From Stenotrophomonas geniculata ATCC 19374 = JCM 13324 (GTDB lineage Bacteria; Pseudomonadota; Gammaproteobacteria; Xanthomonadales; Xanthomonadaceae): a stretch of DNA of 43,779 nucleotides. The notes beneath the pieces were generated by a model, which did no database searches, was not told the DNA's origin, and worked only from the letters and a program-made list of their open reading frames with translations. The stretch's first letter is position 1; the number at the start of each line of letters is the position of its first letter. The position numbers and the translations under genes were made by a program. Positions 1 through 8,092 of the stretch are shown here, piece after piece. The stretch is taken from the NCBI RefSeq assembly GCF_001431625.1, contig NZ_LLXT01000107.1:1-43779 (forward strand). Reading direction: 5' to 3'.

Positions 1-1147
1 TGGCTGGCGCGCCAGCCAGGGCCAGGAGATCTACCTGTTCAATCCCTTCGCCGAAGATCGGCGCACGCACCGCTGGAACCCGCTCAGCTATGTGTCCGAT
101 GATCCGGCGTTCCGGGTTTCGGACCTGATGAGCATTGCCGCGATGCTGTATCCGGATGGGGCCGAGGACCAGAAATTCTGGGTCAGCCAGGCGCGCAACG
201 CGTTCATGGCCTTCACCCTGTATCTGTTCGAGAACTGGGATGACGAGCGCAGCAGCGGATTCCCGGGCGGTTCGGGCACGCCCACGCTGGGCGCTGTCTA
301 CCGGTTGTCATCGGGCGACGGCACCGATCTGAAGAAGTACCTCAAGGCTTTGTCGGAGCGGTCGTTCCTCAGTGGCAACGCCCGTTCGGCGTTCGCCAAC
401 ATGCTGTCCCAGGCCGACGAGACCTTCGCTTCGATCCTCGGCACCTTCAAGGAGCCGCTCAATCCCTGGATCAACCCGGTGCTGGACAAGGCCACCAGCA
501 GCAACGACTTCCTGCTGACCGACGTGCGCAGGAAGAAGATGACCATCTACATCGGCATCCAGCCGAACAAGCTGGCCGAGAGCCGGCTGATCATCAACCT
601 GTTCTTCAGCCAGCTGATCAACCTCAACACCAAGGAACTGCCCAAGTCCAACCCGGACCTGAAGTACCAGTGCCTGTTGCTGATGGACGAATTCACCTCG
701 ATCGGCAAGGTCGAGATCATCGCCTCGGCGGTGTCCTACATGGCCGGTTACAACATCCGCCTGCTGCCGATCATCCAGAGCATGTCCCAGCTCGATGCCA
801 CCTATGGCCGGGAAGTCTCGCGAACGATCATCACCAACCACGCGCTGCAGATCCTGTACGCGCCGCGCGAGCAGCAGGACGCCAACGACTACTCGGACAT
901 GCTGGGCTACACCACCATCCGCAAGAAGAACGTCACCCATGCCCGCGAGAAAACCCACAACTTCACCGAGGAGCGGCGCGCACTGATGCTGCCTCAGGAG
1001 CTGAAGGCGATGGGGCCGGACAAGGAAGTATTCCTCTACGAGGGCATACCGCATCCGGTGAAGTGCGACAAGATCCGCTATTACAAGGACCGCTATTTTA
1101 CGTCGCGGCTGCTGCCGAAGGTCGACGTTCCGATGCTTAACGTCTAA
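1..1147 (+). CDS. virD4: VirD4 type IV coupling protein, 3' part
   Basis: Inner-membrane coupling ATPase that recruits T4SS effectors and feeds them to the VirB channel. The reading frame is open from base 2, so the start, the membrane segments and the Walker A motif lie outside the window. What is visible is the later half of a TraG/VirD4-family nucleotide-binding domain: WNPL near base 70, and a Walker B-like LLLMDEF at about 675-695 followed by TSIGK, then the QSMSQL segment near 778-795. The C-terminal part ends at a TAA just before a 427-base gap and virB7. In the X-T4SS this protein binds the XVIPCD domain of effectors, two of which are encoded downstream in this window. Identity is firm from the motifs plus the position directly upstream of virB7. 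Confidence 0.95.
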   Translation, partial: GWRASQGQEIYLFNPFAEDRRTHRWNPLSYVSDDPAFRVSDLMSIAAMLYPDGAEDQKFWVSQARNAFMAFTLYLFENWDDERSSGFPGGSGTPTLGAVYRLSSGDGTDLKKYLKALSERSFLSGNARSAFANMLSQADETFASILGTFKEPLNPWINPVLDKATSSNDFLLTDVRRKKMTIYIGIQPNKLAESRLIINLFFSQLINLNTKELPKSNPDLKYQCLLLMDEFTSIGKVEIIASAVSYMAGYNIRLLPIIQSMSQLDATYGREVSRTIITNHALQILYAPREQQDANDYSDMLGYTTIRKKNVTHAREKTHNFTEERRALMLPQELKAMGPDKEVFLYEGIPHPVKCDKIRYYKDRYFTSRLLPKVDVPMLNV

Positions 1148-1165
1148 TTCACGTCGCTAAATTTG

Positions 1166-1254
1166 TGACATGGATTCATATTCACTGACATGAAATCGTG
1201 ACCTGAGTCAAAAATTCGGCATCTGTTCATAGATTTTCAGACTTGTCTGACATG
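1166..1254. promoter_or_regulatory. Repeated TGACATG motifs upstream of virB7
   Basis: TGACATG occurs at 1166-1172, 1186-1192 and 1248-1254, and a related TGACCTG at 1199-1205. The first two are 20 bases apart and the third is 62 bases further on, close to whole helical turns, as expected for regulator sites on one DNA face. They lie in the virD4-virB7 gap (1148-1574), which otherwise holds no gene I can support; an inverted repeat TCCGGCG/CGCCGGA lies near 1493-1518. A TTGACG at 1258-1263 could be a -35 element but I see no good -10 partner. That this is the promoter region of the virB7-virB6 operon is inference. Confidence 0.35.
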
Positions 1255-1574
1255 GAATTGACGCGTGGTTGTGTAACTCTGTGTTCGTCATCCAGAAGTG
1301 TGTGCTGGATGGCAAAAGTTGTAACGCAGGGTGGCCAGGAGTTTGTGCCATGGAAACAAGGATGGTTTCGACGTTGGTGAGGGTGTGCGGGTGTGTCGTC
1401 GGCAACGTCTGGCGGCCCCGCGACCTGGTTGGCAGCTTTCGGGCTGCAGGGGAGCCGGGGCAGGTGTGCTGCATGCCAGCGCGTCTCCCCGATTCCGGCG
1501 TGCGCCATGCAGCGCCGGACGACCAGGGAACCAATGCTCGGGACTGCTTTTTCGTACGTCAAAGTGAAGCCCGT

Positions 1575-2021
1575 ATGAATCAGGCGTTTATCGCGAAAAT
1601 GTCCATCGCCGCAGTCGCGGCGCTGATGGTGGCAGGGTGTGCCACCAAGTCCGCCCCCGATTTCGGTGGGCGCTGGAAGCCGGTCAATCGCTTTGCCGTG
1701 GCGACGACCGAGATCCCGCTGTACTCCAGCTACGTCTACCAGGCCTCGCCGATGGATGGCACGCTCAAAGCCATGCTCGAGCGCTGGGCCAAGGATTCCG
1801 GACGAACACTGGACTACCGCCTCAACTCGGACTTCACGCTGTATGGCGCGGTCTCGAAGATCGACACCACCAATGCACAGCAGGCTGTGATCGATCTGAC
1901 TTCGGCGTATTCGGCGCAAGGCATCTCCGTCTCCATTGTTGGCAACCAGATCGTTGTGCAGAGCGCTGGCTCGACGCCCACCGCGTCGGCGCAGGGCGCT
2001 GATTCCAACAGCGGCACCTGA
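1575..2021 (+). CDS. virB7: VirB7 lipoprotein of the T4SS core complex
   Basis: Outer-membrane lipoprotein of the VirB7-B9-B10 core complex. The protein is 148 residues with a short signal and a lipobox LMVAGC near residues 17-22. It is much longer than the classical VirB7 of Agrobacterium (about 50 residues). The rest, from about residue 45, reads as a small globular domain (TLKAMLERWAKDSG, then a pattern ending in GNQIVVQ) resembling the N0 domain of secretins and TonB receptors, which is characteristic of Xanthomonas X-T4SS VirB7. The ATG at 1575 was chosen because it gives a lipoprotein signal; the frame stays open upstream to 1269, but that part looks non-coding. virB8 begins 89 bases downstream. 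Confidence 0.9.
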   Translation: MNQAFIAKMSIAAVAALMVAGCATKSAPDFGGRWKPVNRFAVATTEIPLYSSYVYQASPMDGTLKAMLERWAKDSGRTLDYRLNSDFTLYGAVSKIDTTNAQQAVIDLTSAYSAQGISVSIVGNQIVVQSAGSTPTASAQGADSNSGT

Positions 2022-2110
2022 GTCCACCTCGAAACCATCGAACGTGCTGCTCCCCGCGCCTGTCGCAGGGGCTCCATGCCCATTGATGTTTCAGCAGTAC
2101 GGAAGAATCC

Positions 2111-3160
2111 ATGTTCCGCAAGAAGGATCCCGGCAACAGTCCCAAGGTCGAGCAGTCGGTCGCCAAGGCGGTCAGCTACGAGATCACCGTGGCCGACATG
2201 GCGCGTCGCAGCGAGCGGCGCGCGTGGTGGGTCGCCACGGGCTCGTTGCTGATGTCGCTCGCACTGGCGGGCGGCTACTACTACATGCTGCCGCTGAAAG
2301 AGAAGGTGCCGTTCCTGGTGATGGCCGACGCGTATACGGGTACCGCGACGGTCGCGCGCCTGCGTGGCACGTTCCAAGGCGAGACCATCACCGCCAACGA
2401 AGCCATCAATCGCAGCAACGTCGCCCAGTACGTGCTGGCGCGCGAATCGTACGACTCGGCGGTGATGGGCCTGCGCGACTGGGAACTGGTGTTCGTGATG
2501 TCCAACGGCCCGGTGTCGCAGTCGATGCGGCAGCGATATGCCGGCAACAACCCGCAGAACCCGTTCGTGATGTATGGCCGGGAGAAGGCCATCCGGGTCA
2601 AGATCCTCAGCATCACGCCGCTGGGCGCAGAGCCCAATGGCAGCTTCCGCGGCGCCTCGGTACGCATCCAGCGCAGCCTGCTGGACAAGCGAACTGGTGC
2701 GTCCACGTACCTTGACAACCAGCTGGTGACGATGCGCTTCGAGTACAACCAGAACCTGGCGCTGTCCGAGCAGGATCGCATCCTCAATCCGCTGGCCTTC
2801 CAGGTCACCGAGTATCGCGTCGACAACGACTACTCGCGTGGCGTTCCGGTGCCGGACGACGGCGCCATGCAGGCGCAGGCGCAGCAGGCGGCACAACAGG
2901 CAGCGCAGCAGGCGCAGGGCGTGTACGACCCGAACAATCCGGCCGCCGCCACCATGATCGACCCGGCCACCGGCCAGCCGGTCGCGGCACCGGTGCCGGC
3001 CAACGGCCAGGTCGCGGGCCAGCCGATGCCAGGTCAGCCTGTGCCGGGACAGCCCGTGCAGGGGCAAGCAATGCCGGGGCAGGCCATGCCCGGACAGCCG
3101 GCCATGAGGCCGGTGCAGAACAATTCCACCGGAACTGCTGATGGAGCAAGCAACCGATGA
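2111..3160 (+). CDS. virB8: VirB8 inner-membrane T4SS protein
   Basis: Bitopic inner-membrane assembly factor of the T4SS. The protein has 349 residues: a cytoplasmic N-terminus, one membrane helix at about 40-60 and a periplasmic NTF2-like VirB8 domain to about 245. The tail from about 252 is unusual: a Gln/Ala run, then a stretch rich in Gly, Gln, Pro and Met with repeated GQP/PGQ units between about 300 and 335. Agrobacterium VirB8 is about 237 residues, so the tail is a clear extension. GGAAGAA sits just before the ATG. The stop overlaps the virB9 start (ATGA), so the two are probably translationally coupled. Confidence 0.93.
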   Translation: MFRKKDPGNSPKVEQSVAKAVSYEITVADMARRSERRAWWVATGSLLMSLALAGGYYYMLPLKEKVPFLVMADAYTGTATVARLRGTFQGETITANEAINRSNVAQYVLARESYDSAVMGLRDWELVFVMSNGPVSQSMRQRYAGNNPQNPFVMYGREKAIRVKILSITPLGAEPNGSFRGASVRIQRSLLDKRTGASTYLDNQLVTMRFEYNQNLALSEQDRILNPLAFQVTEYRVDNDYSRGVPVPDDGAMQAQAQQAAQQAAQQAQGVYDPNNPAAATMIDPATGQPVAAPVPANGQVAGQPMPGQPVPGQPVQGQAMPGQAMPGQPAMRPVQNNSTGTADGASNR

Positions 3161-3936
3161 GTAGTCGAAAGATCAGGGGACGCGCGCTGGCGCTGCTGTC
3201 GATGTTGTCGCTGTTGTTTTCTGCAGCAGCGATGGCGCAGGCGGTGGACCACTACGAATACGAGAAGGACCGCATCTATCCGGTTCGCACCGGCCTGGGA
3301 CTGACAACCCAGATCGAGCTGAGCCCGAACGAGAAGATCCTCGACTACAGCACCGGCTTCAGCAGCGGCTGGGAGCTGACGCGCCGCGAGAACGTGTTCT
3401 ACCTCAAGCCGAAGAACGTTGACGTGGACACCAACATGATGGTGCGCACCGAAACCCACTCCTACATCTTCGAACTGAAGGTGGTGGCGACCGACTGGCG
3501 TCAGCTGGAGCAGGCGCGTCGTGCCGGCGTGCAGTACAAGATCGCCTTCGTCTATCCGAATGACACCGTGTTCGGCGTCGCCCAGGAAGCGGTCGAGGAA
3601 GAAGCCAAGCCGTTGCTGAGCGCTGAACTGGCCAAGGATCGCCAGTACAACTTCAACTACTCCTACTCGACCAGCAAGGCGAAGAAGATGGGCTGGCTGA
3701 TCCCGGTCAACGCCTATGACGATAGCCGTTTCACCTATCTGAAGCTGCCGAACTCGCCCGAATACAAGACCGGCATCTTCCCGGCCGTGTTCGGTCGTGA
3801 AACGGAATACGGTGAAGACTTCGTGGTCAACACCACGGTTGAAGGCAACACGCTGATCGTGCACGGGACCTACCCGTACCTGGTCATCCGCCACGGCGAC
3901 TTCGTCGTCGGCCTGCGAAGGAACGTGAAGAAATGA
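3157..3936 (+). CDS. virB9: VirB9 periplasmic/outer-membrane core protein
   Basis: Component of the T4SS core complex spanning the periplasm and outer membrane, working with VirB7 and VirB10. The protein has 259 residues. It opens with a clear signal peptide (basic start, hydrophobic core LALLSMLSLLFSAAA, cleavage near AMAQA, residues 25-29). The mature part begins DHYEYEKDRIYPVRTG, a VirB9/CagX-type N-terminal domain, and the C-terminal domain carries the usual beta-rich pattern ending HGDFVVGLRR. It overlaps both neighbours by 4 bases (ATGA at 3157 and 3933). Confidence 0.94.
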   Translation: MSSRKIRGRALALLSMLSLLFSAAAMAQAVDHYEYEKDRIYPVRTGLGLTTQIELSPNEKILDYSTGFSSGWELTRRENVFYLKPKNVDVDTNMMVRTETHSYIFELKVVATDWRQLEQARRAGVQYKIAFVYPNDTVFGVAQEAVEEEAKPLLSAELAKDRQYNFNYSYSTSKAKKMGWLIPVNAYDDSRFTYLKLPNSPEYKTGIFPAVFGRETEYGEDFVVNTTVEGNTLIVHGTYPYLVIRHGDFVVGLRRNVKK

Positions 3937-5186
3937 GTCAGCAGAACACCCCGGGCAACGACCCGAACCCGTCTCCCTATTCCCAGGGCGCCGCAGGCCA
4001 GGAGCCGCCGTCCAATCCTTACTTCGGCAACGCAGCCGAACAGCAGGCCGCGCCTGATCTTGATGCAGGAGCCCCGCAGCTGCGCTCGGCAGAGGAACAG
4101 CGCCTGAACCGCAAGGCGTTGCTGTTCCTGGGCGGTATCGTGCTGCTGCTGATGGCTATGGGTTTCCTGCTGTTCCGAAAGGGGCAGGACGATGCAGCCG
4201 AGCAGAAGAAACCACAGGAAGAAGCACGCGCCACCACGCCGCAGCTTCCGAGCGTTGTCGGGGCGACCGAGCCGGCGCCCCCGATCGCGGTTGCCGATCC
4301 GATCCCGATGCTGCCGCCTCCGCCGCAGCAGGAAGTGCCAATGCCGGGCTTCCCGATGGGCAACGAGGCCAAGGCGGATCATGATCGTGGACCGACGCTG
4401 ATGGACCGTCGCATGGGCAGCGGCTCCGGCGTGGGCGGGGGCGAGGCGGGCGGCGCCGCCAACGGCCAGAGCGGCTCCGACTACAACCAGGCGATGATCG
4501 CGGCCATGCAGGCGGCGGCCAATCCGCAAGCGCAGCCGCAGAAGGTGCGCCGTGGACCGGATGTGGAGGATGTCTCCAGTGCCACCTACATCCGCAGTCC
4601 GGATGCACTGCTGGTGCGGGGCACGTACCTGCGCTGCGTGCTGGAAACCCGCATCATCACCGACATCGCCGGCTACACCTCGTGCCTGCTGACGGAGCCG
4701 GTGTACTCGATCAATGGCCGCAACCTGCTGCTGCCGAAGGGCTCCAAGATCTATGGCGCCTACGGTGGTGGTCCGACCGGAAAGCGCGTGGAAGTCATCT
4801 GGGATCGCATCACCACCCCGAATGGCATCGACGTGGCCATGTCCAGCCCCGGTACCGATGGTCTGGGCGGTGCGGGCCATCCCGGTCAGTACAGCGCGCA
4901 TTGGGGCAGCCGTATCGCTTCGGCGCTGATGATCAGCCTGCTGGCCGACGCGTTCAAGTATGCCGCTGCAGAGCACGGTCCGGAGACCACGACCGTGGCC
5001 AACAACGGTATGACCATCCAGTCGCCCTATGAAAGCGCCACCGCACGCACCATGGAGCGCCTGGCCAACGAAGCTCTCGGCAGCAGTCGCCGTCCGCCCA
5101 CCGTCACCATCAACCAGGGCACCGTGGTGAATGTCTACGTCGCCAAGGACGTCGATTTCACCAACGTGCTGCATCCCCGCCGGTAA
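3933..5186 (+). CDS. virB10: VirB10 T4SS channel protein
   Basis: Energy-sensing scaffold that spans inner and outer membranes and lines the outer pore. The protein has 417 residues: a cytoplasmic N-terminus of about 60 residues, an inner-membrane helix at about 61-81, a proline-rich periplasmic linker (about 100-150), a Gly/Ala-rich segment, then the C-terminal VirB10/TrbI beta-barrel domain from about 205. The segment around 319-350 (ALMISLLADAFKYAAAEHG and what precedes it) matches the position of the antenna helices that form the outer-membrane pore. The start overlaps virB9 by ATGA; virB11 begins 14 bases after the stop. Confidence 0.94.
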   Translation: MSQQNTPGNDPNPSPYSQGAAGQEPPSNPYFGNAAEQQAAPDLDAGAPQLRSAEEQRLNRKALLFLGGIVLLLMAMGFLLFRKGQDDAAEQKKPQEEARATTPQLPSVVGATEPAPPIAVADPIPMLPPPPQQEVPMPGFPMGNEAKADHDRGPTLMDRRMGSGSGVGGGEAGGAANGQSGSDYNQAMIAAMQAAANPQAQPQKVRRGPDVEDVSSATYIRSPDALLVRGTYLRCVLETRIITDIAGYTSCLLTEPVYSINGRNLLLPKGSKIYGAYGGGPTGKRVEVIWDRITTPNGIDVAMSSPGTDGLGGAGHPGQYSAHWGSRIASALMISLLADAFKYAAAEHGPETTTVANNGMTIQSPYESATARTMERLANEALGSSRRPPTVTINQGTVVNVYVAKDVDFTNVLHPRR

Positions 5187-5200
5187 CCCAACGAACGACC

Positions 5201-6244
5201 ATGGACGCTGAAGTGTCACCCCTCGCCCTCGTCTCCAGCGATTTCCTGCGCTATCAGTACGAAGTGCTGGGCATCGCCGAGTACATGACTTCGCCGGAAG
5301 TGACGGAAATCTGCATCAACCGTCCCGGCGAGCTGTACCTGGAAACCCGGGCCGGGTGGCAGCGGGTGGAGGTGCCGAGCCTGACCTTCGAGCGGGCCCG
5401 GCAGTTCTGCACGGCAGTGGTGAACGAGAGCAACACCGGGCAGCGCATCACCGATGCCGATCCGGTGGTCTCGCTCACGTTCCCGACCGGTCAGCGCGCC
5501 CAGTTCGTGATTCCACCGGCGTGTGACGCGGGCAAGGTGTCGATCACCATCCGCCTGCCGTCCAAGCACACCAAGTCACTCACGCAGTATCACGAAGATG
5601 GATTCTTCAACCAGATCCTGGAGAGCGACGGCAGCATCAGCGAACACGATCGCGAGCTGCTGGAGCTGCGCCATTCGCGTGAGTACGCCGAATTCTTCCG
5701 GCGTGCGGTGATGTACCGCAAGAACATCGTGGTATCGGGTGCGACGGGTAGCGGCAAGACCACCTTCATGAAAGCGTTGGTGAATCATATCCCGGACAGT
5801 GAACGCCTGGTCACGATCGAGGACGCGCGCGAACTATTTCTGACCCAACCAAACGTGGTGCATCTGCTGTACTCCAAGGGGGGGCAGAGCGCAAGCAATG
5901 TCACCGCCAAGAGCTGCATGGAAGCGTGCCTGCGCATGAAGCCCGAACGCATCATCCTGGCCGAGCTGCGCGGTGACGAGGCGTTCTACTTCATCCGCAA
6001 CTGCGCATCGGGCCATCCGGGGTCGATCACGAGTTGCCATGCCGGCAGCCCGGAGCAGACCTGGGACCAGCTGGCGCTGATGGTCAAGGCCTCCAGCGAA
6101 GGCTCTGGGCTTGAGTTCAACGTGATCAAGCGACTGCTGATGATGACCATCGATATCGTCGTCCACATCAAGGCACATGCCGGTTCCCGCTACATCACCG
6201 GTATCGATTTCAACCCTGGGCGCGCCCAGGGGCAGGAGGGCTGA
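5201..6244 (+). CDS. virB11: VirB11 hexameric secretion ATPase
   Basis: Cytoplasmic traffic ATPase of the T4SS (VirB11/GspE family). The protein has 347 residues. Walker A is GATGSGKTT at about 179-187, an Asp/Glu-rich VTIEDARELF follows at about 205, a Walker B-like RIILAELRGDEAF lies at about 249-261, and a His box GHPGSITSCHA at about 268-278. Length and motif order match VirB11. It follows virB10 by 14 bases and precedes virB1 by 3 bases, so it lies within the same operon. Confidence 0.95.
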   Translation: MDAEVSPLALVSSDFLRYQYEVLGIAEYMTSPEVTEICINRPGELYLETRAGWQRVEVPSLTFERARQFCTAVVNESNTGQRITDADPVVSLTFPTGQRAQFVIPPACDAGKVSITIRLPSKHTKSLTQYHEDGFFNQILESDGSISEHDRELLELRHSREYAEFFRRAVMYRKNIVVSGATGSGKTTFMKALVNHIPDSERLVTIEDARELFLTQPNVVHLLYSKGGQSASNVTAKSCMEACLRMKPERIILAELRGDEAFYFIRNCASGHPGSITSCHAGSPEQTWDQLALMVKASSEGSGLEFNVIKRLLMMTIDIVVHIKAHAGSRYITGIDFNPGRAQGQEG

Positions 6245-6247
6245 AGG

Positions 6248-7231
6248 ATGCTGCCAGGACTGGAAATGATGGCGTGCCCGGAGATGGCCGTGTCGATGGA
6301 CGTGATGCAGCACGTCATCAATGTCGAATCGTCGCGCAATCCCTACGCGATCGGCGTGGTGGGAGGAGCGCTGGTGCGCCAGCCCAAGGCGCTGGACGAG
6401 GCGTTGGCCACAGTGCGCATGCTGGAAGAGAAGGGCTACAACTTCTCCATCGGCCTGGCCCAGGTCAACCGCTACAACCTAGGCAAGTACGGGCTGGATT
6501 CGTACGAGAAAGCGTTCCAGCAGTGCCCGAACCTGCAGGCCGGATCCCGCATCCTCGCCGAGTGCTACAAGCGCTCGGGTGGCGATTGGGGAAAATCGTT
6601 CAGCTGCTACTACTCGGGCAATTTCGAAACCGGCTTCCGTCACGGCTATGTGCAGAAGGTCTACGACTCGATCCGCCGTGGGCAGCAGGTCGCCAGCAAC
6701 GGCGTCACGCCGATCGACGTGATCAGCCGTGGCGAACGGCGCGCGGTAAAGGTCGAGCATCACCCGCAGCTGGCGTCGCCGGCACAGGCGCGCATTGTCG
6801 CCCAGTCGAACGGACCGGTGTACGTTCCTTCGGATGATCCAGCGCGTGCGTACGTGGTGTACCCGTCCACCGGTGCGATGGCGCGCGGCAGTCTGCTGAA
6901 TATTGCCGATCAGGCGCTGTCCAAGGTCGTCCTGGGGTCGGTGGACCGGATGATGCAGCCCCAGCAGGCAGGTCAGCAGGGCGGGGCTGCACAGCCGCAG
7001 CAGGCGCAGTTCCCGCAGGGCATGGCCCAACGCCTGCCGTCCCAGAACAGCTTGGCAATGCCGCAACAGCTTCCTGGTGCCGCGGGCGGCACCGACAATG
7101 GCCCGGTGATGCTGCGTCCGTGGAGCGAACGCAACCTACCGGTGGCGGAAAGCGCAGATTCGTACAACGCGCCGGCGCAGGGCGCGCCGGTGCAGCAGAT
7201 TCCCGCAGGGGATGCGGCCTTCGTGTTCTGA
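6248..7231 (+). CDS. virB1: VirB1 lytic transglycosylase
   Basis: Peptidoglycan lytic transglycosylase thought to open the cell wall locally for T4SS assembly. The N-terminal SLT-type domain covers about residues 15-150, with the likely catalytic Glu27 in NVESSRN and a GLAQVNRYN motif at about 77-85. A long C-terminal part (about 150-327) is low-complexity, rich in Gln, Ala and Pro, with several PQQ segments. No classical signal peptide is visible, so the export route is unclear; a few hydrophobic residues open the protein. It starts 3 bases after virB11. Confidence 0.88.
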   Translation: MLPGLEMMACPEMAVSMDVMQHVINVESSRNPYAIGVVGGALVRQPKALDEALATVRMLEEKGYNFSIGLAQVNRYNLGKYGLDSYEKAFQQCPNLQAGSRILAECYKRSGGDWGKSFSCYYSGNFETGFRHGYVQKVYDSIRRGQQVASNGVTPIDVISRGERRAVKVEHHPQLASPAQARIVAQSNGPVYVPSDDPARAYVVYPSTGAMARGSLLNIADQALSKVVLGSVDRMMQPQQAGQQGGAAQPQQAQFPQGMAQRLPSQNSLAMPQQLPGAAGGTDNGPVMLRPWSERNLPVAESADSYNAPAQGAPVQQIPAGDAAFVF

Positions 7232-7304
7232 CGAAGTCGTGGTGCGGCCAGTCCCCCGGCTGGTCGATTCAGTTGTGTTAGTCCATCAACAAGGAAATCA
7301 ATCC

Positions 7305-7709
7305 ATGAAGCGATCCAATCTCGACCTCGTCCAGGCCCAGCGCACGCTGAAGACCCTGCTGATGGCAACGATCTTCGTCGGCGCATTGTTCGCCCCGCAG
7401 GTGTTCGCCACCAACGGCGCCACCAACTACGGCGGTACCGACGGCAAGGTCTGCGGCTTCTTCTCCAACATCAATGGCCTGCTGAACATGGCCTCGATTG
7501 CCGTCGTCACCATCGCGGTCATCTTCGCCGGCTATCAGATTGCCTTCGCGCACAAGCGCATCAGCGAGGTCTCGCCGATCCTGATCGGTGGCGTCCTGAT
7601 CGGTGCCGCCGGCCAGATCGCCCGCATGCTGCTGGGTGACGAGTACGGCACCTGCGAAGGCAAGACCGCCATGCTGATCCAGCAGGCAGTGCTCTACTAC
7701 AGTGCATAA
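7305..7709 (+). CDS. virB2: VirB2 major pilin
   Basis: Pilus subunit of the T4SS. The protein has 134 residues: an unusually long signal peptide with a probable cut after VFA (residue 35), then a mature pilin of about 99 residues with two hydrophobic helices (about 55-81 and 87-107). ATG at 7305 is preceded by AAGGAAAT at good spacing; the frame is open 93 bases upstream but lacks a comparable site. The end overlaps virB3 by 8 bases. Confidence 0.9.
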   Translation: MKRSNLDLVQAQRTLKTLLMATIFVGALFAPQVFATNGATNYGGTDGKVCGFFSNINGLLNMASIAVVTIAVIFAGYQIAFAHKRISEVSPILIGGVLIGAAGQIARMLLGDEYGTCEGKTAMLIQQAVLYYSA

Positions 7710-8010
7710 GAACGTCGTCTTCCGCGGTTGCACTCGCCCGGCAATGTTCCTGGGCGTTCCCTACCTGCCATTCTTCATGGTGGCAGGTGGGTTGCTGCTG
7801 CTGAGCGTCTACACCAATTTCTGGTTCCTGCTCACCATTCCGGTAGCAATCTTCATCATGCGGCAGATGGCCAAACGTGACGAGATGATCTTTCGTCTGA
7901 TGGGCTTGCGCCTGATGTTCAAGCTGCGGGTGCGCAACGTGCAGCAGCACGACGGCATGTGGGTATTCAACCCGAATCATTACCGCAACAAGCCGGCCCG
8001 AATGGATTGA
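7702..8010 (+). CDS. virB3: VirB3 inner-membrane T4SS protein
   Basis: Small inner-membrane partner of VirB4. The protein has 102 residues; it starts with GTG inside the last codons of virB2 and has two adjacent hydrophobic segments (about 19-37 and 40-53), followed by a basic cytoplasmic tail. The opening VVFRGCTRPAMFLGVPYL is typical of VirB3. An 82-base gap separates it from virB4. Confidence 0.9.
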   Translation: MHKNVVFRGCTRPAMFLGVPYLPFFMVAGGLLLLSVYTNFWFLLTIPVAIFIMRQMAKRDEMIFRLMGLRLMFKLRVRNVQQHDGMWVFNPNHYRNKPARMD

Positions 8011-8092
8011 GGTCCGGAATGGCCTGGCGGTCGCGTGCTGCCCGCCAGGCCACCTCGAAGTTCCCTGGCAGCAACTCTTTGGAAGCAGTCGT

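Noticed and set aside
1269..1574. N-terminal extension of VirB7 by about 100 codons
   Set aside because: It would bury the lipoprotein signal; the stretch has no recognisable protein features.
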